From contig NZ_CP049919.1 of NCBI RefSeq assembly GCF_015624425.1, positions 5,890,001 through 5,954,000 of the forward strand: a stretch of DNA of 64,000 bases. Direction: 5' to 3'. Position 1 is the stretch's first letter, and every line of letters begins with the position of its first letter. Below the pieces are notes generated by a model, which saw only the letters and a list, made by a program, of their open reading frames with translations, did not search any database and was not told the origin of the DNA. The position numbers were made by a program, and so were the translations under genes. This DNA comes from Roseateles sp. DAIF2. GTDB taxonomy: Bacteria > Pseudomonadota > Gammaproteobacteria > Burkholderiales > Burkholderiaceae_C. Below are positions 41,896 to 50,144 of the stretch, piece after piece.

Positions 41896-41914
41896 AAGCA
41901 AATCGCGTTTGCTT
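41896..41914. promoter_or_regulatory. palindrome AAGCAAA-N5-TTTGCTT
   Basis: A perfect 7-bp inverted repeat (spacer TCGCG) built from the same AAGCAAA word as the sites near sbp, metY, sbp2 and soxR. It lies upstream of the SfnB-like operon (254 bases before the start) and 33 bases after the metY stop. A GCATAAGC word follows at 41926. Confidence 0.5.
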
Positions 41915-41947
41915 GGGTGCCGCCTGCATAAGCTACAGGGCGCGGCC

Positions 41948-43297
41948 TCAGACGGCCGCCAGCGCCTGGTCCAGGTCGGCGAGCAGGTCGTCGATATGCT
42001 CGATGCCCAGCGACAGGCGCACCAGGTCCTCGCCGACGCCGGCGCGGTCCAGCTCCGCCGGCGAGAGCTGGCGGTGCGTGGTGGAGGCCGGATGGGTGGC
42101 CAGCGATTTGGCGTCGCCGATATTGACCAGACGGGTGAAGAGCTGCAGCGCGTCGAGGAAGCGCGCACCGGCCGCGCGCGCGGCCTCGCCGTCGGCGGCC
42201 TTCAGCCCGAAGGTCAGCACGCCCGAGGCCCGGCCGCCCAGGTACCGCTTCGCCAGGCCATGGTCGGGATGGTCCTCCAGGCCCGCGTAGTTGACCCAGG
42301 CGACCTTGGCATGGCCGCGCAGATGGCGGGCCGCCGCCAGCGCGTTGTCGCTGATGCGCTCGACGCGCAGCGCCACCGTCTCGATGCCCTGCAGGATCAG
42401 GAAGGCGTTGAAGGGCGAGATCGCCGCGCCGGTGTTGCGCAGCGGCACGACGCGGGCGCGCGTGATGTAGGCCGCGTCGCCGGCGGCCTCGGTGTAGACC
42501 ACGCCGTGGTAGCTGACGTCCGGCTCGTTCAGGCGCTTGAAGCGCTGCTTGTGCTGGGCCCAGGGGAACTTGCCGGAGTCGATGATCGCGCCGCCGACCG
42601 CGGCGCCATGGCCGCCCAGGTATTTGGTCAGCGAATGCACGACGATGTCGGCGCCATGCTCGATCGGCCGCACCAGCACCGGGCTGGGCACGGTGTTGTC
42701 GACGATCAGCGGCACGCCATGGCGGTGCGCGATCGCGGCGATCGCGGCGATGTCGGTGATATTGCCCTGCGGGTTGCCCAGCGACTCGACGAACACCGCC
42801 TTGGTCCGTTCGTTGATCAGCGCCTCGAAGCTCTCGGGCTTGCGGTAGTCGGCGAACTGGGTCTGGATGCCGTATTGCGGCAGGGTATGGGCGAACAGGT
42901 TGTAGGTGCCGCCGTAGAGCGCGCTGGAGGCGACGATGTTGTCGCCGGCCTCGGCGATGGTCAGGATCGCGTAGGTCACCGCCGCCTGGCCCGAGGCCAG
43001 GGCCAACGCCGCGATGCCGCCCTCCAGCGCGGCCAGGCGCTGCTCCAGCACGTCCTGGGTCGGGTTGTTGATGCGGGTGTAGATCGGGCCGGTGGCCTTC
43101 AGGTCGAACAGGTCGGCACCATGCTGGGCGCTGTCGAAGGCATAGGCCACGGTCTGGTAGATCGGCACCGCGACCGCGCGCGTCGTCGGGTCGCCCGCAT
43201 AGCCGGCATGCACCGAGCGGGTCTCGAAACGCCAGTCGGGGTTCAGGGTCGGGCGGCACTGGGCCTGCGGCCCTTCTTCAGCAACAACATCGCTCAT
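41948..43297 (-). CDS. metY: O-acetylhomoserine (O-acetylserine) sulfhydrylase MetY
   Basis: The 449-residue PLP enzyme of the Cys/Met metabolism group has the lysine motif DIVVHSLTKYLGGHGAAVGG (Schiff-base Lys about residue 228), PIYTRINNPTQDVLEQRLAALEGG for cofactor binding, and VNYAGLEDHPDHGLAKRYLGG near the C-terminus. It condenses sulfide with O-acetylhomoserine to homocysteine (or with acetylserine to cysteine) and thus fixes inorganic or released sulfide into amino acids. It is a single leftward gene with an operator-like repeat 76 bases upstream of the start. Close by genes import sulfur compounds. Confidence 0.92.
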   Translation of the reverse strand: MSDVVAEEGPQAQCRPTLNPDWRFETRSVHAGYAGDPTTRAVAVPIYQTVAYAFDSAQHGADLFDLKATGPIYTRINNPTQDVLEQRLAALEGGIAALALASGQAAVTYAILTIAEAGDNIVASSALYGGTYNLFAHTLPQYGIQTQFADYRKPESFEALINERTKAVFVESLGNPQGNITDIAAIAAIAHRHGVPLIVDNTVPSPVLVRPIEHGADIVVHSLTKYLGGHGAAVGGAIIDSGKFPWAQHKQRFKRLNEPDVSYHGVVYTEAAGDAAYITRARVVPLRNTGAAISPFNAFLILQGIETVALRVERISDNALAAARHLRGHAKVAWVNYAGLEDHPDHGLAKRYLGGRASGVLTFGLKAADGEAARAAGARFLDALQLFTRLVNIGDAKSLATHPASTTHRQLSPAELDRAGVGEDLVRLSLGIEHIDDLLADLDQALAAV

Positions 43298-43373
43298 GCG
43301 GCTCTCCAGTCTGGGTGATCGTGACGAGAGCCCAGGCTAGGTGCGGCGCGGCGGCGCGTGAACTGCGTTCGCC

Positions 43374-43401
43374 GCATAAGCAAATGCGGCATAGCAAATG
43401 C
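43374..43401. promoter_or_regulatory. direct repeat of GCATA(A)GCAAATGC between metY and the oxygenase gene
   Basis: GCATAAGCAAATGC (43374-43387) is followed after one G by GCATAGCAAATGC (43389-43401), a near-copy missing one A. The region is shared by two divergent genes. It lies 76 bases before the metY start and about 50 before the plus-strand gene. It is the clearest example of the motif found near all sulfur operons here. Confidence 0.55.
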
Positions 43402-43450
43402 AAAAGCCTTGCTTCGCGCGCGCCGCCGGCGCGGCTATGTTGGCGCCATC

Positions 43451-44479
43451 ATGACGACGCTCGAAGACTCCGCCCCGCTGCCGCTGCTGGACCTGCGCGA
43501 CTTTGCCGACCCGGCCACCCGCGCGCCCTTCGTCGCCCGGCTGCGCGAGGCCGCCCATGGCGCCGGCTTCTTCTACCTGCGCGGCCATGGCCTGACCGAG
43601 CGCGAGCAGGCCGAGCTGCTGCGCCAGTCGCGCGCCTTCTTCGCGCTGCCGCGCGCCGTCAAGCAGGCGCTGCACATGGCGAACTCGCCGCATTTCCGCG
43701 GCTACACCGCGGCCGGCGACGAGATCACGCGCGGCGCGCGCGACTGGCGCGAGCAGCTGGACATCGGCGCCGAGCGCGCACCGCTGCCGGAGAGCGGCGC
43801 GGCCGACGCGGCCTGGCGCCGCCTGCAGGGCCCGAACCAATGGCCGGCCGAGCTGCCGACGCTGCGGCCCTGCCTGCTGGACTGGCAGCAGCGCCTGACC
43901 GAGGTCGGCCTGACCCTGCTGCGCGCGCTGGCCCTGGCGCTGGAGCAGCCCGAGGCGCGCCTGGCGGCGGCCTTCGAGGGAGCGCCGGTGCAGCACCTGA
44001 AGATCATCCGCTACCCGGGCCGCCAGCCCGGGGACTCCGACCAGGGCGTCGGCCCGCACAAGGACAGCGGCTGCCTGACCCTGCTGCTGCAGGACCGCCA
44101 GGGCGGGCTGCAGGTGCAGCGCGAGCCCGGCGCCGCCTGGTCCGAGGTGCCGCCGCTACCGGGCAGCCTGGTGGTCAATCTGGGCGAGGTGCTGGAGATC
44201 CTGTCCGACGGCTTTCTGCGCGCCACCCGGCACCGCGTCGTCAGCCCGCCGGCCGGCGTGGACCGGCTCTCGGTCGCCTTCTTCCTCGGCCCGCGCCTGG
44301 ACGCGCAGCTGCCCGCCCTGCCGCTGCCACCGGCCCTGGCCGCACGCGCCCGCGGCATCGAGCAGGACCCGCTGAACCCGCTGCTGGACCATGCCGGCCG
44401 CAACTTCCTGAAGGGCCGGCTGCGCTCGCACCCGGAGGTGGCGCGGGCCTTCTATGCCGACGTCACCGCGCTAGGGTGA
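43451..44479 (+). CDS. isopenicillin-N-synthase-like 2-oxoglutarate/Fe(II) oxygenase
   Basis: The 342-residue protein has the double-stranded beta-helix core with the Fe ligands His203 and Asp205 (GPHKDSGCL) and His261 (ATRHRVV), and Arg272-x-Ser274 (RLSVAFF) for 2-oxoglutarate binding. The N-terminal block HGAGFFYLRGHGL is the DIOX_N domain. These enzymes hydroxylate or oxidatively cleave small molecules. It is divergent from metY across a common repeat element, so a role in sulfur compound use is conceivable. No TauD signature is present. The substrate is unknown. Confidence 0.82.
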   Translation: MTTLEDSAPLPLLDLRDFADPATRAPFVARLREAAHGAGFFYLRGHGLTEREQAELLRQSRAFFALPRAVKQALHMANSPHFRGYTAAGDEITRGARDWREQLDIGAERAPLPESGAADAAWRRLQGPNQWPAELPTLRPCLLDWQQRLTEVGLTLLRALALALEQPEARLAAAFEGAPVQHLKIIRYPGRQPGDSDQGVGPHKDSGCLTLLLQDRQGGLQVQREPGAAWSEVPPLPGSLVVNLGEVLEILSDGFLRATRHRVVSPPAGVDRLSVAFFLGPRLDAQLPALPLPPALAARARGIEQDPLNPLLDHAGRNFLKGRLRSHPEVARAFYADVTALG

Positions 44480-44520
44480 TTTGAAGCCGGCCGCCGGGCC
44501 GCTCCCAAGGCCTGCTTACC

Positions 44521-44562
44521 GTCCCCTCGGGGGACCGCCCACGTACCCGTGGGCGAGGGGCT
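44521..44562. repeat. palindromic repeat variant, 3' of a minus-strand gene
   Basis: Two hairpins stand side by side: GTCCCC-TCG-GGGGAC (44521-44535) and CGCCCACG-TACC-CGTGGGCG (44537-44556), followed by AGGGGCTCC. The layout (short C/G hairpin, second hairpin, G-rich tail) matches the 66-bp repeats and it begins 5 bases after the stop codon of the glycosyltransferase-like gene. The sequence differs, so family membership is by architecture. Confidence 0.55.
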
Positions 44563-44567
44563 CCGCG

Positions 44568-45386
44568 TCACTCCGCCCAATGCTTCTGCAACCACGGCAC
44601 CGGCAGCACATAACGCGTCAGGTGCTTCCAGGCGCTTTTCTCGATGCGGCGTTCGGGATGGAAGGTGTCCAGCACATGCTGCCAGCGCGAGGGGCGCTTC
44701 AGCTGGGTCTCGACCCAGCGGCCGTCGATCACCTCGCCGGGGTTCGGGCCGCCGGGGAAGGTGACGATCTTGGCGCCCTTGGGCTGCCGGGCCACGAAGA
44801 AGTAGCGCAGCGGGAAGATCGGCAGGCAGTGCAGGCGGAAATGGCGGGTCCAATGCTCGGGCCAGAGCTTGATGCCGCCCGGCACCGCCTCGGTGATGTA
44901 GTGCTGCTCGAAATGGCAGCGGTCGGCCACGCCCTGCGGGTCCTTGCGGAAGTTGGCCAGGATCTGCGGATAGCGGCCCACCGGGTAGCGGAACACCGAG
45001 GTCTGGCCCAGGCGCTGCAGCGGCTTGGCCCAGTTGCGGGCCAGGATCACGTCGTCGGGATGGCCGTATTCGAAATAGCCGTCGATGTTGTCGACGATGG
45101 CCGAGTCCAGGTCCACGAACAGCGCCGGCCCCGGCTGCAGGCCCGGCAGGGACTCGCCCCACAGCACCAGCTTGCGCCATTTGCCCATGCTGTTCTTCGG
45201 CCACTCGCAGCCCAGCTCGGGCAGCGGCTGTGCATCGACCTCGGGGCGCAGCCCGCTGGGATCGTCGGTCAGGCAGACCAGCTTGAACGGGCCGGTGATG
45301 TTGCGAGCCGCCATCGCATACATGCGGTTCACATATTCGGGCCCGAAACGCTGGCCCCATTTCACAACGACGATCTGCTTAAGCAT
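44568..45386 (-). CDS. glycosyltransferase-like protein (GT-A type)
   Basis: The 272-residue protein lacks a signal peptide and membrane segments. It begins MLKQIVVVKWGQRFGPEYVNRMYAMAARNITGPFKLVCLTDD, a pattern seen in a family of uncharacterised sugar transferase-like proteins. ALFVDLDSAIVDNIDGYF provides an Asp-Leu-Asp motif at the position of the DxD metal site of GT-A enzymes. No neighbouring polysaccharide genes are present. The GT call is based on this motif and on general layout. Confidence 0.6.
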   Translation of the reverse strand: MLKQIVVVKWGQRFGPEYVNRMYAMAARNITGPFKLVCLTDDPSGLRPEVDAQPLPELGCEWPKNSMGKWRKLVLWGESLPGLQPGPALFVDLDSAIVDNIDGYFEYGHPDDVILARNWAKPLQRLGQTSVFRYPVGRYPQILANFRKDPQGVADRCHFEQHYITEAVPGGIKLWPEHWTRHFRLHCLPIFPLRYFFVARQPKGAKIVTFPGGPNPGEVIDGRWVETQLKRPSRWQHVLDTFHPERRIEKSAWKHLTRYVLPVPWLQKHWAE

Positions 45387-45506
45387 CTTCTTCGAATCCT
45401 GTCGGGCCCTGTGCCCCGGGCAGGATTCTAGGAGCCTGGCGTCGCCAAGCGGCGGCGCGGGCCTTCCACGGGCCCGCCAGACTCAAACGCTAGTGGTTTG
45501 AGCGGC

Positions 45507-45779
45507 TCAGACGTCGGCCCATTGCAACAGCAGCACCAGGGCGCTGGCCTGCCAGCCCAGGCGGGCGAAGCAGGGCTTGCTGGGGCGGTGCCGCAGGGCC
45601 AGCGCCACGCCGGCGGCCAGCAGCAGCGGCAGCAGGAAGGCGGCGAGCCAGTACTCGCGGCCGGGATCCCGGCCGAACAGGGTATGGGGGTTCAGCAGCG
45701 CGATCAGCGCCAGCAGGGCAATCTGCCACGCCAGCCGGCCCGTCCGGCCGAAATCCACCGCCTTCATCATCGACTCCAT
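45507..45779 (-). CDS. small membrane protein of unknown function
   Basis: The 90-residue protein has three hydrophobic stretches (IALLALIALLNP, EYWLAAFLLPLLLAAGVALAL, and ASALVLLLQWADV). The overall plan loosely resembles short DUF2069-type inner-membrane proteins, ending in a W/L-rich helix, but I cannot assign it. Three methionines (1, 4, 5) could be the start. No obvious link to neighbours is visible; the spacer after it (45780-45902) is short and AT-rich around ATTAAACCTTTCTTAAAAAG. Confidence 0.5.
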   Translation of the reverse strand: MESMMKAVDFGRTGRLAWQIALLALIALLNPHTLFGRDPGREYWLAAFLLPLLLAAGVALALRHRPSKPCFARLGWQASALVLLLQWADV

Positions 45780-45902
45780 CCGCTCCCGCCGGCTTCCCCG
45801 GCACCCTCACATCTTCGAAGGCGAGCATTAAACCTTTCTTAAAAAGCGCGCAGGGGCGCGATGGCTCGGTGTTTTCCCGCCGCTCCCCCGCGGCCCGGGG
45901 GG

Positions 45903-46886
45903 TCAGTCCAGGCCGATGCCGGCCTTCTTCACCAGCCGCGCATAGCGCTCCTGCTCGCTGCGAAAGAAGGCGGCTGCGGCCTCCGGCGAGCCCGGGTTGA
46001 TCAGATTGCCCTGCTTGGCCATCGCCTCCCGGACCTCGGGCGTGGCGAAGGCGGCCAGGAAGGCGGCGTGGCAGCGCTTCACCAGGGCCGGCGGCAGCCG
46101 GGCCGGGCCGACCACCGCGAACCAGCCCTCGAGCTGGTAGTCCGGCAGGCCCTGCTCGGCCAGGGTCGGGATCTCCGGTGCGGCCGGCAGCCGGGCAGCG
46201 GAGCCGACGCCGATCGCCCGCAGTGCGCCGCTCCTCAGATGGGCCTGCACCGAGGGCAGGGCGACGATGCCCAGGTCCACCTGGCCACCGATCAGGTCCG
46301 CCAGCATCGGCGCCACGCCCTTGTAGGGAATGTGGCGCAGCGCCACGCCGGCCTCGTCGATGAACATCTCGGCGGCCAGGTGCAGGATGGTGCCGTTGCC
46401 GGAGGAGCCGTAGTTGTAGCCATCCGGCCGCGCCCTCAGCAGGGCCAGCAGCTCCTTGAGGTTCTGCGCCGGCAGCCGGCCCGGGTTGACCACCAGCACG
46501 AAGGGCGTGGCGCCGGCCACCATGATCGGCGTGATGTCGGCCAGCGGGTCGAAGGGCATGCGCTTGTAGACGCTCGGGTTGACCACATGGTTGTTCGAGA
46601 CCACGCCCAGGGTCAGGCCGTCGGGCGCGGCCTTCACCAGCATCGCGGTGCCGGTCAGGCCGCCGGCGCCGGGCAGGTTTTCGATCACGACCGGCTGGCC
46701 GCCCAGCGCGCGGCCCAGGGCCGGCGTCACCGCGCGCATGATGGTGTCGACGCCCGAGCCGGCGCTGACCGGCAGGATCAGGCGCAGCGGCCGGGTTTCC
46801 GCCTCGGCCAGCGCCCGTTGCGGGCCGAGGCCCAAGCAGGCCAGCAGCGCCAGCGCGGCGCGGCGGGTTTTTGGCTGTGGGCGCAT
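45903..46886 (-). CDS. Bug-family tripartite tricarboxylate receptor-like binding protein
   Basis: The 327-residue protein has an export signal (RRAALALLACLGLGPQRALA) and the Bug fold blocks: PLRLILPVSAGSGVDTIMRAVTPALGRALGGQPVVIENLPGAGGLTGTAML, YNYGSSGNGTILHLAAEMF, and VALRHIPYKGVAPMLADLIGGQVDLGIV. These periplasmic proteins, greatly expanded in Burkholderiales, bind carboxylates and many serve without a dedicated TctAB transporter. None is near this gene. It lies 1 base after the VOC gene, in the same direction, so both form a pair. Confidence 0.88.
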   Translation of the reverse strand: MRPQPKTRRAALALLACLGLGPQRALAEAETRPLRLILPVSAGSGVDTIMRAVTPALGRALGGQPVVIENLPGAGGLTGTAMLVKAAPDGLTLGVVSNNHVVNPSVYKRMPFDPLADITPIMVAGATPFVLVVNPGRLPAQNLKELLALLRARPDGYNYGSSGNGTILHLAAEMFIDEAGVALRHIPYKGVAPMLADLIGGQVDLGIVALPSVQAHLRSGALRAIGVGSAARLPAAPEIPTLAEQGLPDYQLEGWFAVVGPARLPPALVKRCHAAFLAAFATPEVREAMAKQGNLINPGSPEAAAAFFRSEQERYARLVKKAGIGLD

Positions 46887-46887
46887 C

Positions 46888-47262
46888 TCAGGCCCCGGCC
46901 GGCGGCTGCACCAGCTGCAGGCCATTGCCGGCCGGATCGAACAGGGTGGCGAGCCAGCCGCCCCAGGCCTGCAGCTCCGGCTCGCCATCGAAGCGCACGC
47001 CGCCCGCGCCCAGCGCCGCATGGCTGGCCCGGATGTCCTCGACCCGGAAGGACAGGCCGGTGAAGCGCCCGACCAGGGCCTGCTCCTCGGCCGGCGCCTC
47101 GGGCGGCACCCGTTCCAGCAGCAGGTCCAGCCCGGCGCTGCGGAACAGGCAGAAGCCTTGCTGCGGCTGGTCCAGCCGCAGTTCCAGGCCGAGGGCCTGC
47201 TGGTAGAAGACGCGGGCGGGGGCCAGTTCGCGCACGAACAGGCGGACGGCGGACAGTTGCAT
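46888..47262 (-). CDS. VOC/glyoxalase-fold protein
   Basis: The 124-residue protein has the paired beta-alpha-beta-beta-beta modules of the vicinal-oxygen-chelate superfamily: MQLSAVRLFVRELAPARVFYQQALGLEL at the start, LSFRVEDIRASHAALGA, and TLFDPAGNGLQLVQPP at the end. The metal ligands would be Gln or His and Glu, not all of which can be identified, so it could be a lyase, dioxygenase or binding protein. A GGAG sequence 8 bases before the ATG supports the start. It precedes the Bug-like gene and may share its message. Confidence 0.75.
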   Translation of the reverse strand: MQLSAVRLFVRELAPARVFYQQALGLELRLDQPQQGFCLFRSAGLDLLLERVPPEAPAEEQALVGRFTGLSFRVEDIRASHAALGAGGVRFDGEPELQAWGGWLATLFDPAGNGLQLVQPPAGA

Positions 47263-47465
47263 CGGAACGCTCCGGTCGGATGGGCCAGGCCGCCATTGCA
47301 TGCGCCGGCGCTGCGGCGGTCAAGCCACACCATGGGGGAAATCAGGCCCCGAAAAGCCGACTTAAATCGCAAAAAGCGCCGATCTCGGGGCCTTTACCCT
47401 GGAACCGGGTGGGCCCGCCGCACTAGTCTGTGGACCTGCCACCCCTTCTTCCCCCTCCAGACCCC

Positions 47466-49217
47466 ATGCAAAACATGTCCACATCCCCCACTCTGGGTCG
47501 CCATAGCGTGGCCTTCCGGCTCTGGGCCTCGGTGCTCGCGGTCATCGCCGCGCTGTTCGCGGTGATCGGCTTCTCGGCCTGGCGCAGCAACCAGGTGCAG
47601 GAGCAGACCACCGCGATCGCCGCCGCGATGGATGCCAAGGTCGACGCCGCGCGCCGCTGGGCCGGGCTGACCACCGCCAATGTGGTGCGGGTGCAGGCCA
47701 CGGCGGCCAGCGCCGAGCCGGTGATCGAGAGCATGTTCAAGGAGCGCCTGGCCAGCTCGATCAGCGAGATCAGCCAGGTGCAGAAGTCGATCGAGGCGAT
47801 GGACCTCAGCCCGGAGGACAAGGCGCTGATGGAGCGCATCGCGGCCGAGCGCAAGACCGTGCTGGACTCGCTGGGCAAGATCCGCGGCCAGAAGGCCGCC
47901 GACCCGGCCGCCGCCGCCCAGGAACTGACGCAGCGCTTCAACCCGGCGGTGGACATCTACCTGAAGTCGCTGTCCGAGTTCGCCGACCTGCAGACCAGCA
48001 GCAAGGCCCGGCTGCTGGCCGAGCTGGCCGAGCAGCGCAAGAGCACGGTGCGCATCGCCGCGCTGCTGATCGTGATCGTCGTCGCCGGCCTGGTGGCCGG
48101 TGCGTTCTGGCTGGTGCGCTCGATCCAGCAGCCGCTGGCCCAGGCGATGGAGGTGGCCGGCCAGATCGCCGGCGGCGACCTGACGACCCGCGTCGCGGTG
48201 AACCGCCGGGACGAGTTCGGCCTGCTGCTGGGCGCGATGGACCGCATGGCCGGCCAGCTGCGCCAGGTGGTCGGCGAGGTGCGCCAGGGCATCGAATCGG
48301 TCTCCACCGCCTCCAGCGAGATCGCCACCGGCAACCATGACCTCAGCGCCCGCACCGAGCAGACGGCCTCGAGCCTGCAGCAGACCGCCAGCTCGATGGA
48401 GGAGCTGACCGCCACCGTCGGCCATTCCGCCGACACCGCGCGCCAGGCCAACCAGTTGGCCAGCTCGGCCGCCGAGGCGGCGACGCGCGGCGGCCAGGTG
48501 GTCGAGCAGGTGGTCGGCAATATGGCCCAGATCACCGAGAGCTCGCGCCGCATCGGCGACATCATCGGCACCATCGACGGCATCGCCTTCCAGACCAATA
48601 TCCTGGCGCTGAACGCCGCGGTGGAAGCCGCGCGCGCCGGCGAGCAGGGCCGCGGCTTCGCGGTCGTGGCCTCCGAGGTGCGCAGCCTGGCGCAGCGCAG
48701 CGCCGAGGCGGCCAAGGAGATCAAGGGCCTGATCGGCGTCTCGGTCGAGCGGGTCGAGGCCGGCGCCCAGCTGGTCGAGCAGACCGGCTCGGCGATGAAC
48801 GACATCGTGCACAGCGTCAAGCGCGTCACCGACCTGATCGGCGAGATCGCCTCGGCCGCCGGCGAGCAGCGCGACGGCATCGCCCAGGTGAACCAGGCCG
48901 TCACCCAGCTCGACCAGATGACCCAGCAGAACGCCGCGCTGGTCGAGGAATCGGCCGCCGCCGCGCAGTCGCTGCGCGAGCAGTCGGCGCGCCTGGCCGA
49001 GGCGGTCTCGGTGTTCAAGGTGGACCGGCAGGTCGTCGCCGCGGCCGCTCCCGCCACCAAGGCCTTCCGGCCCGCCGCGCCAGCGGCGAAGAAGCCTACG
49101 GCCGCTGCAGCTACCAAGCCCAAGCCGGCCGCCGCCAGGAAGGCCCCTGCGCCGACCGCCCCCGCCCCGACGCCCAAACCCGGGCCGGCGGTCACCGACG
49201 AATGGGAGTCGTTCTAA
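47466..49217 (+). CDS. methyl-accepting chemotaxis protein
   Basis: The protein has about 583 residues with a first membrane helix (residues 20-40), a four-helix-bundle ligand domain (about 45-190, lacking Cys), a second helix (about 202-222), HAMP (about 223-275) and a signalling domain with the conserved tip GIAFQTNILALNAAVEAARAGEQGRGFAVVASEVR. After an Ala/Pro/Lys-rich linker it ends in DEWESF, whose EWESF resembles the NWETF tether for CheR and CheB. It should be methylated and respond to an unknown chemical. No che genes are near. Two close ATG codons (47466, 47475) are possible starts; upstream frame is proline-rich and non-coding. Confidence 0.93.
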   Translation: MQNMSTSPTLGRHSVAFRLWASVLAVIAALFAVIGFSAWRSNQVQEQTTAIAAAMDAKVDAARRWAGLTTANVVRVQATAASAEPVIESMFKERLASSISEISQVQKSIEAMDLSPEDKALMERIAAERKTVLDSLGKIRGQKAADPAAAAQELTQRFNPAVDIYLKSLSEFADLQTSSKARLLAELAEQRKSTVRIAALLIVIVVAGLVAGAFWLVRSIQQPLAQAMEVAGQIAGGDLTTRVAVNRRDEFGLLLGAMDRMAGQLRQVVGEVRQGIESVSTASSEIATGNHDLSARTEQTASSLQQTASSMEELTATVGHSADTARQANQLASSAAEAATRGGQVVEQVVGNMAQITESSRRIGDIIGTIDGIAFQTNILALNAAVEAARAGEQGRGFAVVASEVRSLAQRSAEAAKEIKGLIGVSVERVEAGAQLVEQTGSAMNDIVHSVKRVTDLIGEIASAAGEQRDGIAQVNQAVTQLDQMTQQNAALVEESAAAAQSLREQSARLAEAVSVFKVDRQVVAAAAPATKAFRPAAPAAKKPTAAAATKPKPAAARKAPAPTAPAPTPKPGPAVTDEWESF

Positions 49218-49231
49218 TAAAGTAAGAAAGC

Positions 49232-50041
49232 TCAGTCCCAGGCCGGCGCCAGCCCCTCGGGGTTGACCAGGCGCCGGCCGCGGTCCAGCGCGGCGATGCG
49301 CGCCATCTCCTCGGTGCTCAGGCGCAGCTCGGCCGCGCGCAGATTGCTCTGCAGGTTCTCGCGCCGGGTCGACGAGGGGATCACCGCGTAGCCCTGCTGC
49401 AGCGCCCAGGCCAACAGCACCTGGGCCGGCGTCGCCGTGCGCGCGGCCGCGATCGCCCGCACCACCGGATCCTGCAGCGCCTCGCCATAGGCCAGGGTCA
49501 TGTAGGAGCCGATGCCCACGCCCAGCTCGCGCGCGGCGGCCACCACCGCGCGGTTCTGCAGATAGGGGTGCAGCTCGACCTGGTTGGTGAACACGCGGTC
49601 CGGCCCCAGCAGGGCCACCGCCTCGCGCAGCAGCGCCACCGGGAAGTTCGAGACGCCGATGCGCGCCGTCAGGCCCTGGGCCTGCGCCTCGGCCAGGGCC
49701 TGCAGGCTCTCGGCCAGCGGCACCGCGCCATTCGGCGAGGGCCAGTGGATCAGGGTCAGCTCGACCGCCTCGCTGCGCAGCCTGGCGAGGCTGTCCTTCA
49801 GGCTCGCGATCAGCCGGTCGCCGGCCAGATGCTCGGTCCAGATCTTGGTGGTCAGGAACAGCTCGCGGCGCGGCACGCCGCTGGCGGCGATGGCCGCGCC
49901 GATCTCGGCCTCGTTGCCGTAGATCTGCGCGGTGTCGATCAGGCGGTAGCCGAGCTGCAGGCCATGGCGCACGGAATCGGTGACGGCCTGGCCCTGCAGG
50001 CGGAAGGTGCCGAGGCCCAGCGGGGGCATGGTGTTCATCAT
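49232..50041 (-). CDS. dkgB: aldo/keto reductase (2,5-diketo-D-gluconate reductase B type)
   Basis: The 269-residue protein has the AKR tetrad in TIM-barrel context: Asp and Tyr in [15 protein letters not shown], Lys in FLTTKIWTE, His in [11 protein letters not shown]. The C-terminus binds NADPH ([16 protein letters not shown]). It reduces small carbonyl compounds such as diketogluconate and methylglyoxal. In enterobacteria dkgB (yafB) stands divergent from the LysR gene yafC; the same arrangement is found here, with a palindrome between the two genes. I rely on this conserved pairing for the name. Confidence 0.85.
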   Translation of the reverse strand: MMNTMPPLGLGTFRLQGQAVTDSVRHGLQLGYRLIDTAQIYGNEAEIGAAIAASGVPRRELFLTTKIWTEHLAGDRLIASLKDSLARLRSEAVELTLIHWPSPNGAVPLAESLQALAEAQAQGLTARIGVSNFPVALLREAVALLGPDRVFTNQVELHPYLQNRAVVAAARELGVGIGSYMTLAYGEALQDPVVRAIAAARTATPAQVLLAWALQQGYAVIPSSTRRENLQSNLRAAELRLSTEEMARIAALDRGRRLVNPEGLAPAWD

Positions 50042-50119
50042 GGACGGGGGAGGTTGGCGGTTGCGATGCCGGCATGATGGTCCGATCCATCCCGCCGAAA
50101 AACCGCGTCGGCCGCAGAA

Positions 50120-50144
50120 GATTCTTGACTAGACTTCAAGAATC
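50120..50144. promoter_or_regulatory. palindrome between dkgB and its LysR neighbour
   Basis: GATTCTTGA (50120-50128) and TCAAGAATC (50136-50144) are perfect inverted repeats with a 7-base spacer, directly before the LysR start codon. The size and position fit a LysR recognition site with autoregulation; the dkgB start is about 80 bases away in the other direction. Confidence 0.65.

Larger units (their letters stand above)
41643..41947. other. 305-base regulatory region of the organosulfur operon
   Basis: No gene is visible. The region lies between the SfnB-like gene start (41642) and the metY stop (41948), both on the minus strand. It has a 12-bp inverted repeat with a 36-base spacer, a perfect 10-bp hairpin, a small CATA-CCCC-TATG palindrome at 41717-41728, and an AAGCAAA-N5-TTTGCTT palindrome (listed separately). 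It probably contains the metY terminator and the promoter of the 8.3-kb operon. Confidence 0.6.

Noticed and set aside
47359..47390. Possible sigma-28 (FliA) promoter before the chemoreceptor gene (TAAA ... GCCGATCT)
   Set aside because: The GCCGAT element is good but the spacing to TAAA is 11 rather than about 15 bases, so it was not listed.
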